This document shows, piece after piece, positions 43,988-55,616 of a DNA stretch of 64,000 nucleotides. This stretch comes from Sepiola atlantica (Eukaryota; Mollusca; Cephalopoda; Sepiida; Sepiolidae), in the NCBI GenBank assembly GCA_963556195.1, contig OY744520.1, positions 149,564,107 to 149,628,106 on the forward strand, in the 5' to 3' direction. Under the pieces are notes generated by a model. It was given only the letters and a program-made list of their open reading frames with translations. It had not been told where the DNA came from and ran no database searches. The translations under genes and the position numbers were made by a program. Each line of letters begins with the position of its first letter. The stretch's first letter is position 1.

Positions 43988-44061
43988 TAGCAAATCTTAC
44001 TTGATTAGGCAAAACTTCACCACTGATCAAGTAAGATTTGCTAGTCAAGTAAGATTTGCTA
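43988..44061. repeat. 18-bp inverted repeat plus a third direct copy
   Basis: TAGCAAATCTTACTTGAT (43988) is the reverse complement of ATCAAGTAAGATTTGCTA (44026-44043). Then TCAAGTAAGATTTGCTA follows again at 44045-44061. Twenty bases separate the inverted copies. It may be a protein-binding array or a small fold-back relic. Confidence 0.88.
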
Positions 44062-44689
44062 CATCGGAAAAAATATTATATATATGAAACATTTTTTAAT
44101 CGTGTGCAATTGTAGTACCTATTTTAATCGTAATTTCCGTATTTTAAGTTTAAAAACGTAATCAATTTAATTTTAAATGTATAACATTTGCAATCTGAAA
44201 CTTAATCCAAAGTTTCGCATTGTAACATAATTCTTAAAAATTCTTATTCTTTTAAACGGATACATTCAGGTTTTAATCATGATCCGTTATAATCCACCTT
44301 TTAAATCGAGGATTGACTTCTTGTAAAGATAAGACACCTATTTTATTTTTGTACTTTGATTTTACATATTTTTATAATGCGTTAATGCTACCACCCTAAT
44401 TTATTAATTAACATAATCACCCCTTCCATCCCTTCTATATTATAGATACCAATCAGTAAATAGAATATCGTTGAAATTCTTTTTATTTTTTATTTTATTC
44501 TTCATTTTTACTTTATTTTAAAATTATTGTCAGCTATATAAAGGTATTAAAATTCTTTCATTTAGGTTTAAATTGTGGTTGGAAACACATCCGAGGAGAC
44601 CTATTAAAGGTCGAAATAACTTATAATGTGTACAATCCAAATGTATATCTAGTCTTTTTCAACCTCCGAACCTACAAAATTCCTCCTGG
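44062..44689. other. no recognisable feature
   Basis: AT-rich DNA without coding resemblance. Confidence 0.4.
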
Positions 44690-44775
44690 TGAGATCTCAG
44701 TTCTAACAGCTGTTGATCGATAACATCGACATGCCAGTGTTTAAGATTTTGTACATGCCATTCTAAATAAAAACA

Positions 44776-44779
<4 letters not shown>
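44690..44779 (-). repeat. Penelope-associated module, partial solo copy
   Basis: GTGAGATCTCAGTTC, GTTGATCGATAACATCGACA, TGCCAGTGTTTAAGATTTTG and AAATAAAAACAATC in order, as at the 13.0-13.24-kb copy and in the same orientation. It ends exactly at an (AT)n tract. Confidence 0.72.

Positions 44780-44818
<39 letters not shown>
44780..44818. repeat. (AT)n microsatellite
   Basis: Pure AT tract. Confidence 0.95.
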
Positions 44819-44822
<4 letters not shown>

Positions 44823-45103
44823 AAACTATACGTTACAGATTTGAGAGATGTACTACTGTTTCATAGTCATTGATTGATTTATGACCGTTTAAAAGACCAT
44901 TAGCGTCCATTCAAATCATCAGCGACTCACGAAATGAAAATGTTATTTTTAAACAATAAAAGGTAAATCCATCTAAATGAAACGGCGGGACGTCTCTTAA
45001 ATATGTAAAATACTGGTTTTAAATAAATAATTTGTATTTTTTACTCTTATTTTGTTACGATCGAGCACTTTATTGATTTAATTTCAACATACCTCGACAT
45101 ACA
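44819..45103. other. no recognisable feature
   Basis: AT-rich spacer. Confidence 0.35.
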
Positions 45104-45129
45104 ATATATATATATATATATATATATAT
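45104..45129. repeat. (AT)n microsatellite
   Basis: Short AT tract at the border of a solo fold-back arm. Confidence 0.9.
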
Positions 45130-45131
45130 CT

Positions 45132-45213
45132 AGTAAGTGATGAAATATATTTATGTCAATTAAGCTACACAGAGGCGTCTACGTTTCATTCCCCTAGGGA
45201 ATCGTCAGGCTTA
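45132..45213 (+). repeat. solo arm of the 6.1-kb fold-back family
   Basis: AGTAAGTGATGAAATATATT, CAATTAAGCTACACAGAGGC and AGGGAATCGTCAGGCT match the left arm at 6087-6172. The second arm is missing. Confidence 0.85.
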
Positions 45214-45244
45214 CATGCATGGAATGTTCGTCTCAAGGTACACA

Positions 45245-45245
<1 letters not shown>

Positions 45246-45291
<46 letters not shown>

Positions 45292-45687
45292 TAATAATAA
45301 TGAAAAATTATATATATATATATATAGATATATATTTGTATATAGTTATATATATATAGATATATATTTATATATATATATTTATACATATATATATATA
45401 TTTATATATATATATTTATATATATAGATAGATATTTATATTTATACATATATATATAGATATATGTATATATATACATTTATATTTATATATATATAGA
45501 TATATATTTATATATAATATTTATATATATATATATAGATATATATTTATATATATATATAGATATATATTTATATTTATATAGATATATATTTATATAT
45601 ATATATTTATATATATATATACAGATATATTTATATATCTATACAGATATATTTATATATAGATATATTTATATATATATATAGATA

Positions 45688-45767
<80 letters not shown>

Positions 45768-45771
45768 TATA
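45246..45771. repeat. (AAT)n then long (AT)n with TTTATA/GATATA higher-order structure
   Basis: AAT triplets to 45300, then from 45309 about 460 bases in which AT runs are broken at fairly regular steps by GATA and ATTTAT, giving a cryptic repeat of roughly 20-30 bases. The last 60 bases are pure AT. Confidence 0.95.
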
Positions 45772-46090
45772 TTGATTTCTATTCTCTGCGGGAATTGTTT
45801 GCTCCAGTCCTACACTCTGGCATCCATTTTGGAGAATTCTTTACACGGACTGATTTTTTCCTTTGGTGTTTATTATTTTTGACAAAGGGAAGATTTTCCC
45901 GAACTATTAAATACATAATTTTTAATAATCATCCGGACAACACAAAAACCACCTACACCACACTGGCTGTTATGTAAGATTTTAATAACAAATAAATAAT
46001 AAGTCCACCCTACTTCGATTTATTTGTTTGTTCCTTCCAGCTTACAACCTACCCGACACAATGCATTGCCCTCAGCCTTATTAAACATAC
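45772..46090. other. no recognisable feature
   Basis: A small open frame (45795-45977 plus) reads no known family. Confidence 0.35.
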
Positions 46091-46091
46091 A

Positions 46092-46155
<64 letters not shown>

Positions 46156-46186
46156 ATATATATATGTATATATATATATATATATA
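46091..46186. repeat. compound (CTA)n(AT)n microsatellite
   Basis: About 21 CTA units then AT units with one GTAT break. Confidence 0.96.
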
Positions 46187-46469
46187 GTTGAGGAGTTGGA
46201 ATAAAACGAACAGACACGCTCCAAAGACATCAAACGTAAGCTGTAAGGGAAAAACACCTTGTAAAAAAAGTACAAACATTAAACAAAAACATCAAATGAG
46301 AAGAGAAAAAACGGTAATAGGTGTATCTGATGGAATCGGTTTTTGCCAAGAAACTAAAAATTAAGAATTATTTTGTATATTTTGAGAATATTGTCGGAAG
46401 TTTTATTTCACACCTTTTTTGGGTTGACGCGTATTCCAAATCCTCTTCAACTGCTCCCAATACGTTACG

Positions 46470-46477
<8 letters not shown>

Positions 46478-46514
<37 letters not shown>
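46478..46514. repeat. (AT)n microsatellite
   Basis: AT tract preceded by CACACACA. Confidence 0.95.
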
Positions 46515-46518
<4 letters not shown>

Positions 46519-46624
46519 CACATATATATAAATATAGGTGAATACATATTCAACAGCAAATTCAGCGAATTCAAGAAGCGTCGATTAATATAAAATACAG
46601 ATAACACACTATACAGAATGATTA

Positions 46625-46632
46625 TATATATG

Positions 46633-46692
<60 letters not shown>

Positions 46693-46700
46693 AATATATG
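46625..46700. repeat. (AT)n with GTAT and ACAT interruptions
   Basis: Imperfect AT tract. Confidence 0.93.
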
Positions 46701-46889
46701 TATATTTAAGGCGAGCGTACAAACAATTACGCACACGTCTATATATTTCTATTATTTTTTATTAGATTGTTTTGATATAATTTTTTAAGGTGTAAGAATT
46801 TCTTTCTTTTTTAAGATTACAATTATTTTTCATCTTCAGAAACATTTCTTAATGATTACAGTAACATGTATCAATTTTGTAGAATAGTT

Positions 46890-46891
<2 letters not shown>

Positions 46892-46942
<51 letters not shown>

Positions 46943-46950
46943 CATATATA
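46892..46950. repeat. (AT)n microsatellite
   Basis: Pure AT tract, followed shortly by a short GT/TATG run. Confidence 0.96.
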
Positions 46951-47145
46951 TGCGTGTGTATGTGTGTGTATGTGGTTTCCAATCATGTTTTTTGAACTTA
47001 AGAGTTTTTAGGGTGTAAAAAGAACAGAATTTTTTTTCTTCATGAAAAAAGATGTATTTAAGTTTCTATCTCTTGTCTACTGATGAATACACACACATAT
47101 AGACACACAGATAAAAAAGTAGTGTTTTGCCCCGTTTCCCTTAAA

Positions 47146-47253
<108 letters not shown>

Positions 47254-47307
47254 CTACTATAGATAAATTGATTGATAGATAAGTGGAATTACTCACCTAA
47301 CGGATAA

Positions 47308-47319
47308 TATATATATGTA

Positions 47320-47392
<73 letters not shown>
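47308..47392. repeat. (AT)n microsatellite
   Basis: Pure AT tract ending at a Penelope-associated module. Confidence 0.97.
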
Positions 47393-47394
<2 letters not shown>

Positions 47395-47540
47395 TAATTT
47401 TTTTATTTACACAGACAAAAAACAATAGAAAAAAAATTACAATGTATAAAGCTCTATTTTGATATTGACCCCTTTTTATAAACCCGGTTAAAATTCTCTT
47501 GATTACCACCCTGTGGATATTTTTTACCTGGATTAATACC

Positions 47541-47543
<3 letters not shown>
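47395..47543 (-). repeat. Penelope-associated module, inverted short copy
   Basis: TTTTTTTATTTACACAGACA at the left, then the reverse complement of the AATCCAGG end: CTTTTTATAAACCCGGTTAA, ATTACCACCCTGTGGATA, TTTTTTACCTGGATTA. It lies exactly between two (AT)n tracts, like the other copies. Confidence 0.75.

Positions 47544-47591
<48 letters not shown>
47544..47591. repeat. (AT)n microsatellite
   Basis: Pure AT tract. Confidence 0.96.
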
Positions 47592-47594
<3 letters not shown>

Positions 47595-48189
47595 TGCATA
47601 AATATGTGGTAAAATAACTTGAGAGGTTAGTGGGATTGAACCAAAGTTTTGTCAGAATCTGAAGGGAGTTGTGCTAAATTTAATGGGATGAAATATAGTT
47701 GAAAAAACAACGAAGGAAGAACGAAGCAAAAGCGAATAATTTCCATTGCAAGCTTAATCTTGATAGAAACGTCAACATTTTATTTGAAACTAGAGCCAGC
47801 CAGGCAAGATACAATGATAGTTCAAACATACAACTTGAAAAAATCAGACTTAAACATCAGTGAACAACGAATATTTTAGTTCCAATCCGAGCGTCACAGC
47901 AGAACTCACATGTTCTTTTCAACTTAGTATTGCATGAACGACGAAATATGTGTTCGAACATAAGCGGTACAGACCTACACAACTAATATATCAAGCTTAA
48001 ATGTGACAGATAAACGAAATGTTATTTCAAATGTAAGATTGTTATTCTGACGAAAATGCTATCTTAAACGTTAGCGCTATATACCAACGAACCCTTTGTT
48101 TTAGTTTTTACATTTAATTCTCACTACACAAGCCATATTGTCACTAAGCCGTAAAGTACTACTGAGAATTACAAGTCATACCTGTAGAT
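47592..48189. other. no recognisable feature
   Basis: AT-rich DNA; may include the untranslated tail of the LINE that follows. Confidence 0.35.
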
Positions 48190-50130
48190 ACATCGAAAGA
48201 AGAGCTTGTTCAAATTACATTCAAATTTCTGCATATTAGGACAGTCAGGGAAAAGGGGAAGAGGGAGGGGATGATTAAGACTAACAGTTTAGACAAACGA
48301 AGCTCCGGCATCTAGGAACCTCTACAGGGAAGTGGTTGGATAGTGTTGATTGTCGGGTCGGTCGGAGGTATTCACATCGAGGGGGTACCAGTGCAGACAG
48401 TTTGTTGGAGCACATTCTATTCAAATACTTGTACACAAGCACAAGGATGCAACATTGTGGCGAGGGGGCATGGCTGGAGCTTAGTAGTGTTTGGACTTAT
48501 TGCATTAGTAACTCTTATTTTGGCTCTGTCTAAGAGGGAGAAGCTAGTGCAAGGTGCACCACCCCAGGTGTGGCAACAATACTCTGTGCATGGGCGAATA
48601 GTGGTTGTGCATGGTAGAGGGAACCCACCTTTCTCGAAATGTATTCTATGTATTTGTTTAAATTATTGCTACCTGTTAATGTAATGCCGAAAACTTTGAA
48701 TGATGGACACGCAGGTAGGATGTTATTATCAATGTCAATCGGTGGTTGAAAAGGTGTATTATTATTGCTGCTTTGTCTTAGTACGTTAAATGTTACCATC
48801 CATTTTTTTCAATGATTCAGGATTGCTGTAGACATGTGTGCCCTCATTTTGCCTATATATCGCGAATGAATCGTATTTTCATCAGCAAATGTATTCATAC
48901 CAGACGCACTTGCATTCGACAGGGCGTTTATAAACATCAGGAATAATAACGGCTCAAAACTCGACCCCTGGGGAACACCTGCATTAACGTCATGTTGTTT
49001 AGATGTACAGCACACCTGGATTTTTGTGTTAGCTTAGAAATATCTATTTATATTAAATATTGTTTCAGTAATACTGTATGCTTTTTTTTCGTGGGTAAAC
49101 CTTTAGTGCTAGACCTTTCCAAAGACTTTGGATATATCAATAGCTACCGCCCTAGATTCACCTGCCTTTGTCTAGTGTAGGCTATATGCATTAGCAGATA
49201 ACCGTTAGGATATCCGCAGTGAAACGGGCTTACCTGAATACATACTGATGGTCCGAGAGAAGTTTAGCAGTATCGAGATGGTGGACTATCGCGAGATTGA
49301 TTAATGATTCACAATATTTAGCGAAGAGTGGAAGGAGACTGATGAGGCAATCATTTTGCTAGTCAGTTCTTTCACCAGAATTCTTAAACACTGGTACCAC
49401 AGAGACAATGTGTATGCTATCAGGGAAACACACATTTTTTGTAAAGTTTGGAGAGTACAGCGGCCAGCTCCACAGAGTATTATTTTATTACTATAGCAGG
49501 GCTAATTATCAGGCCATATGTTTCAGAAATTTCAAGGTGTTGTATGATATTTTGGTCTTGGGAAGCGGTGATCATCAGATTATTGACTGTGGCTTCGGTT
49601 CGCATTGGGAAATTTCGGAGGGAATGGTTTGTGGAGTCCAAGGCAACACGCTGGTCAAGCAATTCCATATTATCTGTTGCCGTGCAGGCGACACATTGTG
49701 GTTGGATAGAATTGGTAATGACCTATTATACACTACACTATTACATATTTTCCAGAAATCGCGAGTTCTTAATTTCTGCGACTTAATGCGTTTTATGATA
49801 ATCTCGATATAATTAGCTTTAGCCGCGGCTATTTCACTTAACAATGATGTCCTGATGCTATAATGTTTTGATTACGGTGGTGTACTCTACGTAATGCTTT
49901 ATTTCTATGCGTAATAGAAGCCGCATAGGTTAAAGTGTACAATTGAGGAAAGTGAGGCTTGCTATAGAATTTTCACGCGGGGATATGTGCTTCTATACCT
50001 GTTTTGACCAATTTAGTTACCTCATTGGTGCAGTGCTTGATGGTGAACGAACAAGTTTTACTTGAGGGGCATCTCTGATGTACTCCCTGATAGATTCTGA
50101 ATCAGCCCCGTTGTAGTATCTTGTCGTTTT
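48190..50130 (-). pseudogene. decayed jockey/CR1-type LINE, endonuclease end through RT to C-terminus
   Basis: Collinear minus-strand pieces of one LINE ORF2. About 50005-49900 reads GIEAHIPA and KPHFPQLY, a linker after the endonuclease. 49844-49575 has KRIKSQKLRTRDFWKICNSV. About 49430-49370 has SVVPVFKNSGER. About 49250 has LLSDHQYVFR. About 49140 reads RAVAIDISKVFGKV, motif A with its Asp. 49015-48809 has VNAGVPQGSSFEPLLFL (motif B) and MNTFADENTIHS, where the catalytic box reads ADE instead of ADD. 48799-48530 has PSFKVFGITLTGSNNLNKYI. About 48470-48330 reads YLNRMCSNKLSALVPP and TRQSTLSNHF, the typical C-terminal end. Stops and shifts lie between nearly all pieces, and the second catalytic Asp is replaced. 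Confidence 0.82.
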
Positions 50131-51193
50131 TGAGTTACAGCTCTTAATCTTGGGTCAAAAGTTAAGGGCGGTATTAACCATGATTACAGGCGATCACCGT
50201 CCCTGAATGAACTATGCACATCCGTCACAGAATCTTCGGGAAGTCTAATTAAAAATAAATTTAAAAGTGAAGCCTGCTGACCCTCATCTGGTCAAGTTGC
50301 AGTCTGTGAAAGGGTATATGCAATGGAGAAACTATGCGTACTTTTACCAATTAATCTGATGAAAATCCACAAATACATAGATTAAAGCGCTCAGATTTTA
50401 TTGTGGCTTTTCAGAGCTGGTTATAATGAAGACAAACACAGTTGTATAATTAACCAAAGTCAATTCACAAAAATATGTTACAGACTACGCGTCCGATTCG
50501 GAGGCTATAACTTCAACCTATAGTTGCCACGAGGTTTTGTCATTAACTGTATTTATTGTGTCTGGGTATGTCTATTTATTCCGACAATAGACCTCTTTGT
50601 ACATGGTTTTGTCAAGCCAACATGGCATGATGATACTTCAGCCTACAAGTAACTCCTGACTAAATATTCAAAATAACATAGTATTCGAAGCCCAAATAAA
50701 ATCCCCACGCTTATAGCTACATTGGCTCATACCAGAAATGCTGCATCTTCTCCAAGTGTGTTTTCCTCTAGTTACAGCACTGAATGGGATACTTCACCAG
50801 ACTAGATGAATTCTTGTCCTGGAATCCGGTTAAGCTAAGACACCATGAAAAAGACACACAATAACATAGTTTACTGGTTAATTGAAGAGATGAACATCAA
50901 TGTTAGTCTTCACTTCTTTATGAACTGAACTTTTGAGAAACAACGAGAACTATAATAGAACACTCAAATATCTATGTATCTCAAAGAGAGAGTAAGTGTT
51001 AACCACAAGATTTATGAGAACTTCAACAGATGTACAATAAAAACATAGCATATGAATACATTTTTGGCAACACAGTTGTATTTTCATACTATTCTTTACT
51101 CACGTATTCAGTATTGCTGAAGGAAATACTGAAAATATATATTAAAATATATATTATAACACCTTATAATATATGTGTATATACATTTAATGG

Positions 51194-51197
<4 letters not shown>
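50131..51197. other. no recognisable feature
   Basis: May hold the unreadable endonuclease half of the LINE above; no family words found. Confidence 0.35.
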
Positions 51198-51239
<42 letters not shown>

Positions 51240-52140
51240 TATATAGACAAATGCATACATATAATATATATATATATATACATATATATACCCTATATAT
51301 ATATATGCATATACATACATACAAGATAAATTGATATATACAGATATATATATATATATATAAATACATACACTATATATTTATATATATTCATACCTAT
51401 CATATATATATACATATACATACATATACTACATATACATATACATATACATACATATACTATATACATATACATACATATAATATAGATATACATATAT
51501 ATACATATAATATATATACATATATATACATATACTATATGTATACATATAATATATATACATATATATACATATACACACATATAATATATATATATAC
51601 ATACATACATATACTATATATACATATACATACATATAATATATATACATATATATATACATATACACACATATAATATATATACATACATATACTATAT
51701 ATACATATACATACATATAATATATATACATATATATATACATATACTATATATATAATATAATATATACATATATATATACATATATATGATATATATA
51801 CACATACATACACATAATATATATACATATACACATACATACATATAATATATATACATATACATACATATAACTTATATATATACATATACATACATAT
51901 AATACATATATATACATATACATACATATAATATATATATACATGTACACACATATATATATATACACATACATACATATCATATATATACACATATACA
52001 TACATAATATATATATATATATATATACATATATATACATATATATACATAATATATAATATATATACATATATATATAACATATATATATATACATACA
52101 TATAATATATACACATACACACATATGATATATATATACA
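51198..52140. repeat. long TA/CA cryptic satellite-like array
   Basis: About 940 bases containing essentially only A, T and scattered C (with a few G). ATACATACATATA and ATAATATATATACAT alternate at roughly 30-50-base steps, giving a higher-order pattern. Three overlapping minus-strand frames read only Y, I, M, V and C and are artefacts. It is the largest simple-sequence block of the window. Confidence 0.95.
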
Positions 52141-52599
52141 TTAGGGTAGGTCGATTTTACACTTTTTTTTAAATATTAAAAAAAGGCACGTACCGAAAGT
52201 TGTATATAGACCTATTAAATACTCATGCAAAAAATTAGATAAAAAACTTCAGCGGTTTTTTGAGCGTTTAGTATCAAAGATCGTAGACAAGAATATACTG
52301 AAAATTCCTCGTTTTTGCAAGATTTGCTTGAATATTGGTGTGAAAACCAAATAATTTTAGCATTTAAAATCAGGGAATGTCCTTTTATTTTATAAAAATG
52401 ATATGAATTAAAGAAATCTTCAAATTGAAAATTTGCCCCCCCCCCCTCATTTTCAGTATCTGCTTTTGTAAACTACCTTTTAACGTTATGAATTAAACAG
52501 TAATATTTGAATACCTAAAAAAATGATTTTTTTTCTGTTATAAGTGAAAATATAACAAGCAAAGAAATAGGGAAAAACCTAACACTATTTTAATGGAGC
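52141..52599. other. no gene; possible 3' flank of the pseudogene
   Basis: AT-rich sequence with a poly(C) run (about 52437-52447). It directly follows the last exon-like piece on the minus strand. Confidence 0.4.
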
Positions 52600-54108
52600 T
52601 TAATATAGAGAGTCAAATTGCTCCATATAAGACCCCTTAGACAAAAATGCTGGTCTCAATTTCTGACTCAAAACTTTGGCTGTAATGTGTTGATGCCTTG
52701 CTTCAAAACCATATACAGTTTGTGAAGCTTCTGTTATTAACTTAACTGCCCGTTCCACACCCTGAGAATGTGAGGGCAAATCTGGCAAGTCAAGCTTGGT
52801 TCCATTCATCAACGATTCTCGAAGTTCAGATTCAGTAAAATCTTCCGTCATTGGTGGTTCAAAAATGCAGCATTATTTTAAATCTATTAATTGTGTCCAG
52901 TGTGTGGCATTAAAATTAATAGGTAGTATTCTTTTTAATCTTTTTCTGGTTGACTCCTCACTCCTGAAAGAACAAATTAATTAATTGAATCATTAAAAAA
53001 TTCCAATCTGTACTGCTTTAATAATTATGGTGAAATTAGATAAAATCTTTAAAAATCATTCTATAAATTGGAATAAATAATTGAGTCAGAGATATATGAA
53101 TAAATATTACTTACCTAACGGCCAAAATTCTTTTTAAAGCTTCTTCTCTTACTTCAATCTCCTCAGATTTAACCATGGAATATAGAAAGTTTTCAGGCAG
53201 TAAACAAAATGTATTACATTGTATATTTCTAAATGTGATATCTTGGATTTCCTGAGGCTGCTCCTTAATCCTCTGGATCATATTAAAAATGTGCACTTAC
53301 TGATTGTGGAATTTACTATTTCTTTTAATTTCAAACCAAGAAGTGGCATACACATTTACAATAAAATTTACTACATAGTGTAGTTTTGTTGTGTGCCTTT
53401 GTGAGTATGCACCACGAGTCCATAAACACATGAGCCTGATGGCCAAAGTTAACCATCTTGCTTGGTTTAAAGGACCAATTTTCCAGGAGGCATATCTAGA
53501 GTCAACCTTACCTCTAGAAATACCTACTGTGTATTCATAAAGGAGTCTTTGGTCAGAACTAAGATCATGTATTTCATCAATTTTAAAAATTGACTCTAGA
53601 GGATTGCTAATAGTGGAAAATGATATTTGGGGTAAATCATGGCAATCATTTGAGCATAATTTCTCCAGAGGGCTACTGAATGTTGTAGGGCCCTTTGCGC
53701 AACCATCTATGTTTTTAAAAAGGGCTCTGAAAGGTAGTTCATTATTATGCAAAGAGCAACCAATTGTGTGAAGATTTTTAAAAAGTTTTTTTTCTAAAAT
53801 TGCAACCATTCCACCTTCGCAACCTGTGTTGGTATTAGTGTTGTCAACAAGTATAGCCTTGATACTGTTCTCACTGTGAAATTCATGCAAAACATCCACC
53901 ACTTGATCTGCATGAACAGCACCTGTTTCACCACTATTAGGAAGAACTCTATGTGTCAGATATTTACTTTCACATGGTGTTTCTTTTGTAAAAGTTAAAT
54001 GGTGTTCTGGTCCCTTAGTTTTTTTCATAATTCTCTGTCTATTTTCATCCACAATTTCCTTATACATCAATGTGTCCTTATCCATTCTCCCATCAACTCC
54101 AATACATA
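52600..54108 (-). pseudogene. uncharacterised metazoan protein family, spliced-looking copy with in-frame stops
   Basis: A first coding block (54108-53300) reads CIGVDGRMDKDTLMYKE, LVDNTNTNTG, GCSLHNNELPFRALF, DQRLLYEYTVGISRGKVD and SWKIGPLNQARWLTLAIR, ending SWFEIKRNSKFHNQ. The same frame continues past a TAA (53299-53297) into HIFNMIQRIKEQ and LLPENFLYSMVKSEE. A donor (GTAAGT, 53114-53109) and an acceptor (TTTCAG, ending at 52964) define a 151-base intron. The second exon reads RLKRILPINFNATHWTQLID, hits TAA (52875-52873), then continues in frame to EPPMTEDFTESE and HQHITAKVLSQKLRPAF and stops at 52600. I recognise this as a recurrent, multi-copy animal family of unknown function, probably transposon-related. 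Two TAA codons in otherwise open, splice-competent frame suggest a recent loss. The 5' end abuts a SINE-like array. Confidence 0.72.
52964..53114 (-). other. predicted intron of the pseudogene
   Basis: GTAAGTAATA donor and TTGTTCTTTCAG acceptor. Removing it joins the two exons in frame, which supports a copy made by DNA duplication rather than by retroposition of mRNA. Confidence 0.7.
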
Positions 54109-54111
54109 TAT

Positions 54112-54545
54112 TTTAGGTGGGGTAAAAACCCCTGGCTGAAATAGTTTTATTTATCTACCTCCAACAAGGTAAGATGTGACACAAGGTCAGGAAAGTGGGA
54201 TTAGATAAGCCTGCGCTATAGAGGTGAGCACTCTGGCCATTAAAAAATTGACTGGGCAGCCCCGTCGGCATTCCCCTGTAGGGGCGCCTCAGACAGTTAG
54301 CAATAAACTTACTCCTCCCCAAAGAGGGAAGGCAAAGCCTAGGAGGTGCACCTCCTAGAACTGCACAGGACGGACAAGCCCCAATAGACGGGCGTGAATC
54401 CAGACCCAAAGGCCCGGACGATACCGGTTTATTTGGTGGGGTAAAACCCCCTGGCAGAACTAGTTTTTATTTATCTAACTCCCACAAGGTAAGGTGTGAC
54501 AAAAGGTCGGGAAAGTGGGATTAGATAAGCCAGCGCTCAACAATT
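54112..54545 (-). repeat. structured ~325-350-bp repeat, array A (no U2 head)
   Basis: On the minus strand a tail (TTATCTAATCCCACTTTCCC) is followed by a head (CTGCCAGGGGGTTTTACCCC), a full body, a second tail and a second head, giving a period of about 325 bases. The body has CCCTCTTTGGGGAGGAGT and AAGTTTATTGCTAACTGTC, then CCCCTACAGGGG, then CAGTCAATTTTTTAATGGCC. It shares body and tail with array B at 62270-62990, but its head lacks the U2-like segment. The open frames 54155-54409 and 54475-54663 through it are accidental. Confidence 0.8.
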
Positions 54546-55026
54546 CAATATATATTTGTGATAATAAATTGTGTAAACAGTGTTTACAAAACACAGAATC
54601 AGCACGGGAACTCAAATTCGCCCGATGAATTTTCAACCGGTGAATACCATAAAAAATATCCAATAAATAAAACGCCTATGTAAACAAATAATTATTTATA
54701 TATAACATTAAATATTATAGTGTTTTATTCCTTTTTAATTTGAATATGTACATTTAATTTCTTAAGAAAAATAATAATGAACTTTAAAATATTTATTATT
54801 AAGTAATGTATTACTTTTTTTTGTTAAAACCCGGGTTTAATTTAAGGCGACACATCTGCCGGTGAAATCTAGGCAGTGATAAAAAATCTCGATTTATTTG
54901 ATCTTAAAGTTGCAATGCTCAAATAAATACAAAGTTTTGAAGAAAAATATTTCTTGTGGTAACTTTTGACATTATTTGGCAACTTTCTTCGAGTGCGATA
55001 ATTTACAGTTTCAAAATCGACCTCCC
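54546..55026. other. no recognisable feature
   Basis: AT-rich spacer. Confidence 0.4.
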
Positions 55027-55098
55027 CTAATATACATATAGATAGATATATGCATACATATAATATATATATATATACATAATGCATGAATATATATA

Positions 55099-55129
<31 letters not shown>

Positions 55130-55150
55130 CATACATATACATACATATAC

Positions 55151-55207
<57 letters not shown>
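55027..55207. repeat. long (AT)n with ATAC and GATA interruptions
   Basis: Imperfect on the left, pure AT on the right, ending shortly before the 5S-like repeat. Confidence 0.95.
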
Positions 55208-55209
<2 letters not shown>

Positions 55210-55220
55210 CATGCATACAC

Positions 55221-55312
55221 ACTGGTCCCCGCTAGATTACCGAAGTTAAGCGTCGTTGACCCGTGTCAGTACAAGATGGGTGACGATTTGCGAATACCAT
55301 GCGCTTTATGTT
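55221..55312 (+). mobile_element. 5S rRNA-like repeat, copy 2
   Basis: GATTACCGAAGTTAAGC matches the animal 5S middle part. GTCAGTACAAGATGGGTGAC corresponds to the internal control region (GTTAGTACTTGGATGGGTGAC), and GCGAATACCATGCGCT to the 3' part. The 5' 25-30 bases are absent. It is diverged differently from the copy at 33244. It is not a working 5S gene and may be a 5S-derived SINE or pseudogene. Confidence 0.78.
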
Positions 55313-55616
55313 AACACCTTGCTATGGCAAATAGTGTCGCCACCCCGCAGTACATAGCGTGGCGACTTTGCCACCCCCTAACCTTTAGGGTTATTACTTT
55401 AGGCTTCTAGTAAGTTGAATAACATGCGGAAAGAGTAATGTAAAATGTATAAACTCTAAAGCCGGAATAATTATTTTTATGAATTGAAACTTACGTGAAA
55501 TAAAATACATTCATGCACATCACAGAGTGTAAGGAAACGATAACACGAAGGCTAGGCTGAATAAAATATCGATATTACAGACGCATCGCTATTTGTGTCT
55601 AAATTTCAAAATCCGG

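Noticed and set aside
45215..45427. Asparagine-rich and tyrosine-rich frames at (AAT)n
   Set aside because: Direct translation of (AAT)n and (AT)n; no flanking coding sequence.
48336..48684. Plus-strand frames at 48.3-49.8 kb
   Set aside because: Antisense to LINE pieces that read in the correct family order on the minus strand.
51293..52124. Long minus-strand open frames (up to 195 codons) of Y, I, M, V, C
   Set aside because: Pure products of the TA/CA simple repeat; no complexity, no domain.
53270..53299. A short intron removing the first TAA of the pseudogene (GTAAGTG...ATCCAG)
   Set aside because: It would be only about 28 bases, below the usual minimum for animal introns, and it would remove conserved residues.
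54155..54663. Minus-strand frames of 84 and 62 codons in array A
   Set aside because: They translate a structured, non-coding repeat; the shared ending (LSNPTF..LCH..P) only reflects the repeated tail.
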